A model generated the notes under the pieces. That model saw only the letters and a list, made by a program, of their open reading frames with translations. It had not been told where the DNA came from and did no database searches. Of a stretch of DNA of 64,000 nt, positions 7,980 to 16,652 are shown piece after piece (position 1 is the stretch's first letter; the number at the start of each line of letters is the position of its first letter). Position numbers and translations under genes: made by a program. This DNA is from Gemmatimonadota bacterium (GTDB lineage Bacteria; Gemmatimonadota; Gemmatimonadetes; Gemmatimonadales; GWC2-71-9): contig JANYLJ010000054.1 in the NCBI GenBank assembly GCA_025357945.1, positions 62,001 to 126,000 of the forward strand, read 5' to 3'.

Positions 7980-9543
7980 TGGGCGACACCTTCATTCCGG
8001 AGTTCATCGAGGAAACGTCGACCGGCATCTGCGCGCGTCACCCGGCCCGGGCGCTGCTGCCGATCCTGACCGCGCCGACGACACTCGACCGCCAAGCCGC
8101 TGAGAACCGCATCCGGCAGCACCTCGTGACGGTGGCGTGCGCCAACCTAAAGGACTTCGCGTTCGCGTTCGATGCGTCGTTCATCGATCCCGCCGCGCGA
8201 GATGGGTTCGATCGGATCGCGAAGCTGATGGCCCTCTATCCCGACTCGCCCATCTCTCTCTTCGGACATGCCGATTCCGAGGGTGACCCCCGCCACAACA
8301 AGTTCCTGAGCGAGCGGCGCGCCCGCGCCGTCTTCGCGTTCCTGCCGCGCCGGGTCGCCATCTGGGAACAACTCTTCTCCGATGCCGCCGAGCGAGCGCA
8401 CGTTCGCGGTGATGACTCGGGGGTGCGCAGTCTCCGGGTGATGCTCGAAGCGCTGGGCTTCCCCGCGGGTCCTCCCGACGAGAAGACGCTCGATTCCGCC
8501 TCGGCCAATGCGCTGGCCGACTTCGTCGCGAAGCAGACCGGCGCCCGCCCCGCCAAGGGCCGGAACGACGTCGCCACGCGCGCGCTGCTCTTTGCCGCCT
8601 AGATGGACTTCCTCGCCCCCAACGATCCGGCCAAGCCCGGCACGAAGTTCCAACTCGTTCCCCAGCGCTTCCTTGGTGGCGCCAGTGGAACGATCGAGGG
8701 CCCGGGCGATTTCCAGGGTTGCAGCGAGTTCAATCCGCAGCTGATCCTGGCGGGCGAAGAGATCAAGCCCTTCAGCACCGAGGGCGACATTGGCAAGCAA
8801 CTCCGGCACGCCGTGAACGATCCAAATCGGCGGGTGATCATCTACCTGTTCGAACCGGGCACCACGAAGCCGACGACCTGGCCGTGCCCCAGCGCGCGGC
8901 AGGGAATTGCCGGTTGCCGGGCGCGCTTCTGGTCCGACGGCGATGACCGCCGCAATACAACCTTACGCTCAGCATCGGCGCCGGTTCGGGCGCGACGTTC
9001 CGAAGCAGAAAGCGGTGCTCACGCCGCCGACGCCAGCGCTCGCAGCGCGCATGCAGCGGGCGGAAACCACGTTCGCCTGCCGCTTCTATCACAGTTTCGC
9101 GAGGCGGTCTCCGTGCGAGCGAGATCTCCGCATCTGGGTCGTCCGCTTGTTAGCCGGCGGCAACAAGCGACCGATCGGCAACGCGCGCTTTGTGGCTCGC
9201 ATGGGAACCGATGCCGCCGCGCCGGTAATCCGGGGCACGACAAGCGCGAATGGCACCCTTGCCCTGCCAGTCTTCGACGACGTCGAGACGATCGACCCTT
9301 CGGGTCGACGCGCCGCCCCTGACCATTGCGGAACGGGACCTTGGTGTCGGCCGGCGGCTCGCGAATCTCGGCTCCGGTCGCAAGGAGCTCGAGACCGATC
9401 CGGTAGCGCGCCGGGCGGCCGTGGCCGCGTTCCAGCGCTCCTTTCGCACCGCCGCCAATGCCACGGGAGCCATCGACGCCGAGAGGGTGCGCCGGCTTGC
9501 AGCCACCGACGGGGACACGGTGACGGCGGAGACGCCGCCATGA
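7979..9543 (+). pseudogene. Broken OmpA-domain / peptidoglycan-binding protein
   Basis: It probably starts with GTG at 7979, overlapping the preceding stop (TAGTG). The first segment has an OmpA-like domain (PISLFGHADSEGDPRHNKFL then SERRARAVFAFL), paralogous to the intact gene at 13060-14427. A TAG at 8600-8602 interrupts the frame, which continues directly with FLAPNDP...DFQGCSEFNPQLIL, matching the paralogue's DFQGCSEFNPELMF. A frameshift near 8940-8990 leads to TTFACRFYHSF (paralogue: DTFACRFYERI). A second near 9300-9330 leads to a peptidoglycan-binding-like tail (RRLANLGSGRKELETDP, AVAAFQRSF) ending at TGA 9541-9543. Three lesions are visible. The C-terminal peptidoglycan-binding domain is absent from the intact paralogue. 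Confidence 0.75.
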
Positions 9544-11539
9544 CCTCCCCAGTTATTCCGACGCCCGACCCGGCCGCGATACCGGCGGCGATTCGCCTGA
9601 GACCGTTTCGCCGAATCAACATCCCGAACAGTCACCAGCCGCCGGTGCAGGTGAACTCGAACCTGACGCCACTCACCGGTCGCGGCTATGACTGCGGCTG
9701 CCGCGCGACGACCGATTACGACGGCAAGATCGGCCAGGACATCGGCGATGAAGTCGCCCGATTCGTGAAAATCCTTACCGGCCTGATCGTTGTGGATCGA
9801 GTGCTCGACGTGGTCGGCAAACTGCTTGGCAAGATCCCAATCATTGGCCCGGCGATCCAGAAGGGCTTCGACGATCTCATCGACTAGGGCGACCCGCTCA
9901 AGAATCTGTTCCGGAAACTCGGCTCGCTCCTGGATGCGCTCCTGGTGGACTCGCTGATCCGCGGCGTGCCGTCGTGGGTTCCCGCCTTCCGCGCCCTTAA
10001 CCCGGCCATCCAGGACATCGAGCAGGAAGTCGAAGGCACCCTTGTTCGCAGCTATGAGCGATATGACTCGATCCCGTTCACCCAGTGGCATGGGTTTTAC
10101 GACTGGACCTTTCGCGTGGCCCCCGAGCCGGAGTTTTCCAAGCTGGTCGGCGCCGGCAACTCGGGACGGAACCGCAATGACACCGGGCTTGGCGACGATG
10201 TCGTCGCCGGCGTAGTACGGTACGACCGTGATACTTCCATCGCCGGTGGTGGATCGATCAACAGCACCGTGGATTGCGAGTGGGACCTGGGGGCCCTTAG
10301 CGACGACGGGCCATTCCTCACGATGACAAGACCGGATCCGACCCCGGGCTGCACCTCAACCAGATCCATCCGTGCAAGGCCATCGCGACGGCGCGGTGGG
10401 AGGGCGTCAAGTTCGCCGAGAATCCCGAGGCGGTGCCAGCCGTTCAGTTCATGTTTTTCGCCTCGCGGAGCCAGGCCCGTGCGCGCCCCGAGCGCGACGG
10501 AGAGAAGGATCTGACATTCAACACCGGTGGTGATTTCCGCTTTGACCCCTTCGCGGAAGACTACGAATTTGAAGTCGAGCTGCCGCCGACGCGAGTCAAG
10601 GTACGGATCCCGCTATCGCTGATGAAGCCGAGCGGCGATTCGAGCTGCGGCATGCTCATTTCGCTCGGCTGGCAGGACTCCGGCCGCACCCTCGCGCGTC
10701 GCGTGTTCGTCGTGACGGTGCGGCTGGACCAGATCGTCGTGACCATCAAGCACGAGACGATCACCGATCCGGAATGGCGAGTGAATGTCGGGGTCAACGG
10801 CCGCTGGCTCTATTATGCTGACGGCACTACACCAGGATTCCGGAAAGACAAAGCCAAAACGAAAGAGGTCGGCCGGAATAGCAGATTGACGCTCAACCGC
10901 ACGATCACGCTCTTCCTCGCGCAAGATGATACGATCTCCGTCAGTGTGCACGGGATGGAGCAGGACGGTCTCGGCGACATCATGGAGCTCCCGCCGGACC
11001 GCCAGCACGGCAACGTACCGACCGAAGCGGTCTCGGCGCTGCTCAAGGTGCTGACAACCGACTTTCTCAGCGACCGCATGCTCCGCGGTCCGGCACCGGT
11101 CAAGCTTCGCGTGAGTTCGTCGCAGGCGCCGACGACCGTTCAGGTTCCGTTCATCGGCCGGCAAGTCGATTGGCGGCGTGATCTCGATACGGCGGCTGAT
11201 ACGTCGGCGGCACAGAAAGCGCGCACTTCAATCGTCGCGCGGGCGATGTTCCTGCGCCTCGCCACGGTCGCGCTGGATGCGAACGATCCGCTTGGGCTGA
11301 TCGATCCGAATATTCGCTTCCCGCAGCCGAACTTTGGCCGGACGAACGATGCGACGGACACCGAGGATCCGCTGACGGTGGACGAGGTGATCAAGGAAGT
11401 CGGGCTGGGGCGGGTCAAGCGGTGTCAGCTCACCGCCTACGAAACCGAGGTCATCGGTCGGATGGCGAATCTCGTGTACCACCCCCGCAGCGTGGACTAT
11501 GTGATCCGCTACGACGTCAAGGTGGACGCGCAGCCGTAG
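9540..11539 (+). pseudogene. Broken large protein of unknown function, candidate former effector
   Basis: The ATG at 9540 overlaps the stop of the preceding gene (ATGA). The first segment has a long amphipathic/hydrophobic stretch (FVKILTGLIVVDRVLDVVGK, then IPIIGPAIQKGF). It is cut by an in-frame TAG at 9885-9887, and the frame continues unbroken with GDPLKNLFRKLGSLLDALLV. A frameshift near 10310-10320 joins it to the C-terminal part, which runs openly to 11539. The C-terminal part is beta-rich (WRVNVGVNGRWLYYADG) and I recognise no family. As the third gene of the set behind two cell-wall-binding proteins, it occupies the slot that the GFSAG-motif gene holds in the minus-strand set. If intact it would be about 665 residues. 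Confidence 0.6.
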
Positions 11540-11546
11540 CGAACGC

Positions 11547-13049
11547 TCACCCCATCCCGTTGAACTTGATCGCGTGTTGCACGAATAGCGCGGGAATGAA
11601 CTGGTGGACCGTTTTGTACAGCTCCTGCGGATTGGTGCTCACCGCCTGCGACCTGAGTGGCTCGTTGAGTCCATTCCAGAAAACCGATGGTGCGAACAGG
11701 ATGGTGTTCTGCGCCGATGACATCTCCAGGGCACCGTCGCGGCCTTGGACGAACGTGGCACCCGGGAACACGTCCTTCAGCCGGTCGAACCAGATTTTCC
11801 CTTGCGTGTATACGCGAAGCGCCCGCCCGTTCTGCCCGCCGCGAAACCAGGTCCGCATTGCGGCGCAGCACGCGTCGGTGGACGGGACGTCCAGCACTTC
11901 CTTCCGGTTGGCATCTCTCGTCACGAAGATGCCATCGAAGCTGTAGACCTCGCGGAGGACATCGTCGTTGAACGCCGCCACGCGGTCCTGGCTCAGCACG
12001 CCGAGGACCTGGCGGATACCGGCGCTGAAGCCGGACACCGCGAGATGGGCCACCGGCTTCGGCTGCGACGGCACCGCCACGCCCACCATCCGCTGAATCC
12101 AGTAATTGAGCTCCTGGAGCAGCTTCAGCACGTTGCGCTGCGTCGCAAGGGTGCCAAACCCCGTTCCCTTCGCCCCGACCGGGAATACGAGGATACACCG
12201 TTTCGTGGCCGCCTCGTGCTGGTACATCAGCTCCTTGCCGATCGCCCAGTGCTGCTCGGCACGCAGGTATCGTGCGATCAGGTCGACATAGCTATAACTG
12301 AATGGATACGGAGTGGTGAAGTGGTCGGGGATGGATGGATGAAAGAACAGGTGATAGGCGCGAGGCACCGGCGCGTTCGTCGTCGTCGAGAACTGCTTGA
12401 GAAATCCGAGACCATCGGGTACATACACTGCCAGCAGCTGCGGGGTCGAAGTCCGCTCGACGAAAAAGAGCTTGCCGGCCAGCTTCGCGGTCACCTGCTT
12501 GTGCTGCCCGGCAGCCGGATTCGTCGGGGTGCTGAGGATGATCGCGGCCAGATCCACGACGTTCTGGACCCGGCCGGGATCCAGGATTGGCGCCGGAATC
12601 GCGGGACGTCGTTGACCACTCGGATTCGGCGCCGGAAAGAGGGGTGGCGCCTGGGCCAGAATGGGCGGGATTGAGCTGCTCGCGTCGCGCAGCTCACCGG
12701 GCACAACGTAGATATCGAAGTTGATATCGCCCGAGTCACGCGAGTGACGGTCAATGTTCCGGACATTGATGTCCTGCGCACCGTCGAACGTGAGCGCCGC
12801 CGGCCGCGCCGTGGTGGTCAGCAGCAGGTCCTGTTGGACCGGAAACAAGCCGGGCTTGGTCACGCGAACCGTGCAGCGTGTGGTCGTACCCGGTAGCGCG
12901 TTTACCGCCGTTTCATGGCCGACCGCGCCATCGACGCTGCTCGGCGCCAGCGTCACGAACGCTCCGCCGCCGAGTTTGAACTGCACCTGAGCGCCGTTGA
13001 GTTGCGCGTAGGCGGTGTCGAGGACACGAACGACCACGAAGATCGCCAT
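11547..13049 (-). CDS. Putative alpha/beta-hydrolase with N-terminal transthyretin-like domain, candidate effector
   Basis: A 500-residue protein with no signal peptide. Residues about 1-85 form a beta-sandwich-like domain of the carboxypeptidase-regulatory/transthyretin type (RVLDTAYAQLNGAQVQFKLG then ALPGTTTRCTVRVTKPG). Residues about 280-500 look like an alpha/beta-hydrolase: a strand RCILVFPVGAKG, then the nucleophile elbow GFSAG at 340-344 (Ser342), and histidines at 482 and 492 that could close a triad. This resembles T6SS lipase-type effectors in logic but not in obvious sequence. It is the last gene of the PAAR set, 10 bases after the OmpA-domain gene, and converges with the broken plus-strand gene. 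The enzymatic role is inferred from the motif only. Confidence 0.55.
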   Translation of the reverse strand: MAIFVVVRVLDTAYAQLNGAQVQFKLGGGAFVTLAPSSVDGAVGHETAVNALPGTTTRCTVRVTKPGLFPVQQDLLLTTTARPAALTFDGAQDINVRNIDRHSRDSGDINFDIYVVPGELRDASSSIPPILAQAPPLFPAPNPSGQRRPAIPAPILDPGRVQNVVDLAAIILSTPTNPAAGQHKQVTAKLAGKLFFVERTSTPQLLAVYVPDGLGFLKQFSTTTNAPVPRAYHLFFHPSIPDHFTTPYPFSYSYVDLIARYLRAEQHWAIGKELMYQHEAATKRCILVFPVGAKGTGFGTLATQRNVLKLLQELNYWIQRMVGVAVPSQPKPVAHLAVSGFSAGIRQVLGVLSQDRVAAFNDDVLREVYSFDGIFVTRDANRKEVLDVPSTDACCAAMRTWFRGGQNGRALRVYTQGKIWFDRLKDVFPGATFVQGRDGALEMSSAQNTILFAPSVFWNGLNEPLRSQAVSTNPQELYKTVHQFIPALFVQHAIKFNGMG

Positions 13050-13059
13050 TAGCCAACCC

Positions 13060-14427
13060 TCATTTGATGATCGCCGTGGTGATTGGGAACCGGGTGACGG
13101 TTGCGTCGTCGACCGCGGTGAAATCGACCCGGTCGTTCGGCCCAGTGAATGGCTGAAAATTGGCTGGCGGCGGCGGCGGCAGGGAAACGAGCCCGGCCGG
13201 TTGCGACTGCTGTAGCAGGTTCAGCGCGTCGGCGGGATTGAGCACGCGGCTCAAGTCGGTAAAGCTGAACAGCTCGAACGTCAGCCCGCCGTCGATCACC
13301 TCGCCACGGTAGCGAATGCCGGTGCGGACACGGGTGAAGACGAAGACGCGATGCGGGCCGGCGAGGAATCCGTCGGCCTCCTTGAAGGTGCGGGCCTGCT
13401 TGCCATCTTCACTGACGATGCGGACGGTGGCCGTTTGGGAGAAGGGTGCGCCCCGGCCGAGCGGCACGCCGTACTGGAAAATATTCCGACGTGTCAGGCG
13501 CGGTCCCGGCGCGCTATCGGCTATGCGTTCGTAGAACCGGCAGGCAAACGTGTCGCCCTCGACATCGTGCGTGCGGCGCTGCGCCTGGAACGAACGGCGG
13601 ACCCGGGCATCGGCGAAGAAACGTCGATGGCACGCCTCGGTGCCCTCGGTGGCTCGCGGGCAGGGCCAACGGGCCGGATCAACCCGGGTACCCGGCCGGA
13701 ACAGCAACCCGACGACGCGCCGGTTTGGGGCGTTGTCGCGGTCCCGCGCATCCTTGTCGCCGCTTCGGTCGAACGCCGCCTTCTCGCCCGCGGAGAACAT
13801 CAGCTCGGGATTGAACTCGCTGCAGCCCTGGAAGTCTCCCTTCCCCCCGGCGTCCTTCCCACCGGCGAGGAAATCGGCTGTTGCATCGAGTTGATAGGTT
13901 GTTCCCTTCAAATCACGACAGAGCTCGTCCATATAGGCGCGGAACAGTTGCGCCCGCTCTGCGGGCGATGCCGGCAACGGCGGCGGGTCGCCGTCGCCGG
14001 CGACGACCGACCGCATGAGCGTGATCGCCCGATCGCCCCACTTGTCGTTGCCGATTGGTTTCGAGAACAGCTGCTCCCACAGATCTACACGCCGAGTGAG
14101 TAGGGCGAACACGGCAATGACACGCCGCCCGCTCAGTCGCTTGTTGTAGTCGTCATCGCCGGTCGGGTCGGCATGGCCGAAGAGCGACAGCGGCGTCTTG
14201 GGGTGCTCGGCGCGCAGAACGGCAAGAAACGCAAATTCCTCCGCCGCGTCCGGCAGGATCAGCGAGGAGTCGAACTCGAAGCGAATGTCGTCCAGTTGCC
14301 AGGCGGCGGCCGCAACGAGTTGTTCACGAATCGTGTTGAACTCGCTCCCCGTCGCCGGGGCAACGAGCACCGGCGCCGTGGCCGGCTTATCGGTTATATC
14401 CTGGTCAAGCGGGACGCTAGCTCCCAT
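13060..14427 (-). CDS. OmpA-domain protein of the PAAR module
   Basis: A 455-residue protein. The start chosen is the ATG at 14427, which overlaps the upstream LysM gene by 11 bases. Residues about 45-120 are an OmpA/MotB-like peptidoglycan-binding domain: RFEFDSSLILPDAAEEFAFL, then PLSLFGHADPTGDDDYNKRL and SGRRVIAVFALL. The central region has GDFQGCSEFNPELMFSAGE and GDTFACRFYERI, cysteine-containing motifs shared with the broken plus-strand paralogue and apparently a separate conserved domain. The C-terminus is beta-rich with a PPPPP linker. There is no signal peptide, which for an OmpA-domain protein suggests delivery by the injection machine or an intracellular assembly role, not Sec export. 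Confidence 0.65.
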   Translation of the reverse strand: MGASVPLDQDITDKPATAPVLVAPATGSEFNTIREQLVAAAAWQLDDIRFEFDSSLILPDAAEEFAFLAVLRAEHPKTPLSLFGHADPTGDDDYNKRLSGRRVIAVFALLTRRVDLWEQLFSKPIGNDKWGDRAITLMRSVVAGDGDPPPLPASPAERAQLFRAYMDELCRDLKGTTYQLDATADFLAGGKDAGGKGDFQGCSEFNPELMFSAGEKAAFDRSGDKDARDRDNAPNRRVVGLLFRPGTRVDPARWPCPRATEGTEACHRRFFADARVRRSFQAQRRTHDVEGDTFACRFYERIADSAPGPRLTRRNIFQYGVPLGRGAPFSQTATVRIVSEDGKQARTFKEADGFLAGPHRVFVFTRVRTGIRYRGEVIDGGLTFELFSFTDLSRVLNPADALNLLQQSQPAGLVSLPPPPPANFQPFTGPNDRVDFTAVDDATVTRFPITTAIIK

Positions 14428-15064
14428 GCACGCTCCCGAGCTTCGCCTGCGTCGCCGGGCCACACGTGCCGTCGACTCTCAGCTTCTCGTCGCATTGGAA
14501 CTCTTCAACCGCAGAGCGGAACACCAGCGCTGATACGTCGCCACCGATTCCCGCTCGATAGCCGAGGTTGTTGAGGCGGGCCTCCTGCCCGCTGACCGTG
14601 GTAACCGGGTCAAGGTGCCCGATGTGGAGGGGAATCACGATGCCGCGCACGGCACTCCCCTCGTCGGCGAGGCGCAGCTCCGCCGCCTCGGTGGCGCCAA
14701 TGAGGATCACCTCGAACAGACCCTTGCCATCGGTAGTGACTTTGGAGTCGCTCGCGGCGGTGCGCAGCGTCCCGGGGGCGTTGGCAAGTGCTTTGCCGCC
14801 CAGCGTCTGCAATACCACCCGAAGTCGCACCACCGAGACCTTCACCTTGGCCTTGTAGCGGTGTTCCGTCGCGCGAGTCAGCGTGCGATCCGTGCGCTCG
14901 GGCAGAAACAGGTCATCACCGGGTGCGAGGGTGACCGGGGTACGGCCAGCGTCCCTGAGGGCCTGATTCTCCGGCAGGTTCCAGATCACGTCGGGATCGG
15001 TGAAACCATACCCCTGGGCAATCCGCGCCAGATATTCGCCTTGTCGGATGGTGTGTGTCGTCAT
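14417..15064 (-). CDS. LysM and peptidoglycan-binding domain protein
   Basis: A 215-residue protein starting at the ATG at 15064, whose first base is the last base of the PAAR stop (TGATG). Residues 2-55 are a LysM domain (HTIRQGEYLARIAQGYGFTD to LAPGDDLFLPER). Residues about 70-140 form an Ig/transthyretin-like sandwich (LQTLGGKALANAPGTLRT, TTDGKGLFEVIL). Residues about 150-215 are a PG_binding_1-type domain (ARLNNLGYRAGIGGDVSALV, FRSAVEEFQCDE, GTCGPATQAKLGSVHG). It lacks a signal peptide. LysM proteins in contractile systems can sit in the baseplate hub (gp53/Afp7-like), but the added PG-binding domain points instead to cell-wall attachment or cargo. Confidence 0.7.
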   Translation of the reverse strand: MTTHTIRQGEYLARIAQGYGFTDPDVIWNLPENQALRDAGRTPVTLAPGDDLFLPERTDRTLTRATEHRYKAKVKVSVVRLRVVLQTLGGKALANAPGTLRTAASDSKVTTDGKGLFEVILIGATEAAELRLADEGSAVRGIVIPLHIGHLDPVTTVSGQEARLNNLGYRAGIGGDVSALVFRSAVEEFQCDEKLRVDGTCGPATQAKLGSVHGS

Positions 15065-15711
15065 CAGCCTGGCTCCCAGGATGACTTGTCGAGATCTGCC
15101 AGCGTAATTTTGCACTCGCCCTTGGCCATGCCATCAACGCGGGCGATGCCCTTGCTGTCGCTGAACGCGATCCGCGGCGTGCCACCTCCGTCAATGACCC
15201 GCACCTTCTGATACGGCAATGGCTTGCCGTCGTTGTCGACGACCTCGACTTCCACCCACGCCGTCCCGGTCGCTGGGGTGGGTGGTGGTATCCGGCGCGC
15301 CACGGCCGCAGCGGCCTTCGGATTGCACTGGGCGCGCGTGAATGCCGAACCGCCGGCTTTGGCAGCGCTCATCGTTGCGGCTTGCGGGCTGCCGCCACCG
15401 CCGGAATCACCGACCCACACCGTCGGGAATCCGACGAGGACGTTGCCGCCATGCGCCATCATATCGCTGATTCGTACAATCGGCCGACCGGTGGCGAGGA
15501 CCGTGAACGATCCGATGATGAACGGATCAGGGAAGCCGCCGCCCAGGCAAATGGCGCAGTCACCGACCGCCACGATCGGTATACCACCCGCCATCACCGT
15601 GGCCACGCCTGGAGTGACGATGGGCCCGCCAACGTGCGGGATCGGCACCACGGCAGGCGTCTGCATCATACACATGTGAATATCACAGATGCGGGCGAGC
15701 GGAGCGAACAT
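15064..15711 (-). CDS. PAAR-domain spike tip protein with transthyretin-like extension
   Basis: PAAR proteins cap the VgrG needle and carry cargo. The start at 15711 is preferred over upstream alternatives because GAGGTG lies 5 bases before it. Residues 1-105 are the PAAR repeat region (ICDIHMCMMQTPAVVPIPHV, GGPIVTPGVATVMAGGIPIV, GDCAICLGGG, then MMAHGGNVLVGFPTVWVG), with His and Cys residues suitable for a zinc site. Residues about 145-215 form a small sandwich (VEVEVVDNDGKPLPYQKVRV, GECKITLADLDKSSWEPG). This closely resembles the stand-alone protein at 20082-20408. Transthyretin-like domains on spike proteins are known to bind effectors. It heads the LysM-OmpA-hydrolase set. Confidence 0.8.
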   Translation of the reverse strand: MFAPLARICDIHMCMMQTPAVVPIPHVGGPIVTPGVATVMAGGIPIVAVGDCAICLGGGFPDPFIIGSFTVLATGRPIVRISDMMAHGGNVLVGFPTVWVGDSGGGGSPQAATMSAAKAGGSAFTRAQCNPKAAAAVARRIPPPTPATGTAWVEVEVVDNDGKPLPYQKVRVIDGGGTPRIAFSDSKGIARVDGMAKGECKITLADLDKSSWEPG

Positions 15712-15783
15712 TGGCACCTCAGCAGGGACAGACGCTTGCCATGTCAATTTCACCGCATTTGTCGATTCCGTCCAGCCCGCCGC

Positions 15784-15869
15784 GGCGTCAGGGTAGTGGC
15801 CCCGTTTGGCATCGCATACGGCGCTGCGGCTGCACCGGGCGTGCTACACGGGACCACTACCCGGCGTCA
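15784..15869. mobile_element. MITE-like element with 7-bp target duplication
   Basis: A 72-bp element (15791-15862) has terminal inverted repeats of 15 bp. The left end reads GGGTAGTGGCCCCGT and the right end, reverse-complemented, reads GGGTAGTGGTCCCGT, with one mismatch. It is flanked by the perfect direct repeats GGCGTCA at 15784-15790 and 15863-15869. It sits in the 231-base gap between the PAAR gene and the upstream LysM gene and encodes nothing. The structure is that of a miniature inverted-repeat transposable element; a transcriptional hairpin is the main alternative, but it would not explain the flanking duplications. Confidence 0.6.
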
Positions 15870-15942
15870 GCGGGGCGACTGGCTCGGCCACCGCGATGAC
15901 CGCCACCAAATCCCGGCGCATCCGCCTCAACTCCGCTTGAGT

Positions 15943-16605
15943 TCAGGATGCGTGCCGGTGAACCAGCGCGTCGCGTGTCGCCTGATCGGGTATCCCATCC
16001 GGCTCTTCACGCCCCAGCACGATTCTTTGAAAGTTCTTGAGCGCCTGCTCGGTCCTCGGGCCAAGGATTCCGTCGACGTCCCCGCAACTGAAACCGAGGT
16101 TGTTGAGGCGTGCCTGGACGCCGGAAATCACCGGTTGGTCCTCGCCCGGTTCGTCGACGGGATCGAGATGACCGATGTCGATTTCCCACGAGAGGCCCCG
16201 CCCATCGAGCGACAATCTTGCAGCGGGAGCTCCGACCGGGACCTGCTCCTTGACCAAGCCGTCGGCGTCGGTTCGCCCCGTTTTTTTTACATCCTTCGCC
16301 TCCAGTGTGTAAGGCATGTCGGCCAAGGCATTGCCTTTATCGTCCCGCAACACGATGCGCAACTCGATCGGGTCCGGTTCCTTCACCTCGAACTGGTGCA
16401 ACGAACCGGTTGCCGCCGCAACCTGTCCCGCCTGCTTTTCAGGGATGTGCACCCGGTCACCGGGACGCAACAGGTTCGGGTTGGGTCGCCGCTTCCTGAA
16501 GTCGGCGTTTTCGGCGTGATCGTAGATCTGGTGCCAGTCACTGAAGCCGTACTGCCGGGCGATCGACGCGAGGTACTCGCCCTGCGCCACCTCATGGACG
16601 GTCAT
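15943..16605 (-). CDS. LysM and peptidoglycan-binding domain protein (second intact copy)
   Basis: A 220-residue paralogue of the protein at 14417-15064. The ATG at 16605 is chosen because the LysM domain begins immediately (HEVAQGEYLASIARQYGFSD to LRPGDRVHIPEK, residues 3-55). A middle beta-sandwich (LRIVLRDDKGNALADMPYTL, GRTDADGLVKEQV) follows. Residues about 150-215 are a PG_binding_1 domain (ARLNNLGFSCGDVDGILGPR then EQALKNFQRIVLG), with the canonical DGxxGxxT-type turn. It lies 47 bases after the 877-residue gene and probably shares its transcript. A MITE-like element separates it from PAAR. Role inferred: cell-wall binding partner or cargo carrier of the adjacent candidate effector. Confidence 0.7.
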   Translation of the reverse strand: MTVHEVAQGEYLASIARQYGFSDWHQIYDHAENADFRKRRPNPNLLRPGDRVHIPEKQAGQVAAATGSLHQFEVKEPDPIELRIVLRDDKGNALADMPYTLEAKDVKKTGRTDADGLVKEQVPVGAPAARLSLDGRGLSWEIDIGHLDPVDEPGEDQPVISGVQARLNNLGFSCGDVDGILGPRTEQALKNFQRIVLGREEPDGIPDQATRDALVHRHAS

Positions 16606-16652
16606 GGCAACTCCGATAAGTGATGTCACGTCGCGTGGTGCCGGCTCGCCGG

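Noticed and set aside
7598-9887. In-frame TGA and TAG codons as selenocysteine, pyrrolysine or programmed readthrough
   Set aside because: Two different stop codons occur together with several frameshifts in three adjacent genes; there is no conserved residue at the positions in the intact paralogues. Decay is simpler.
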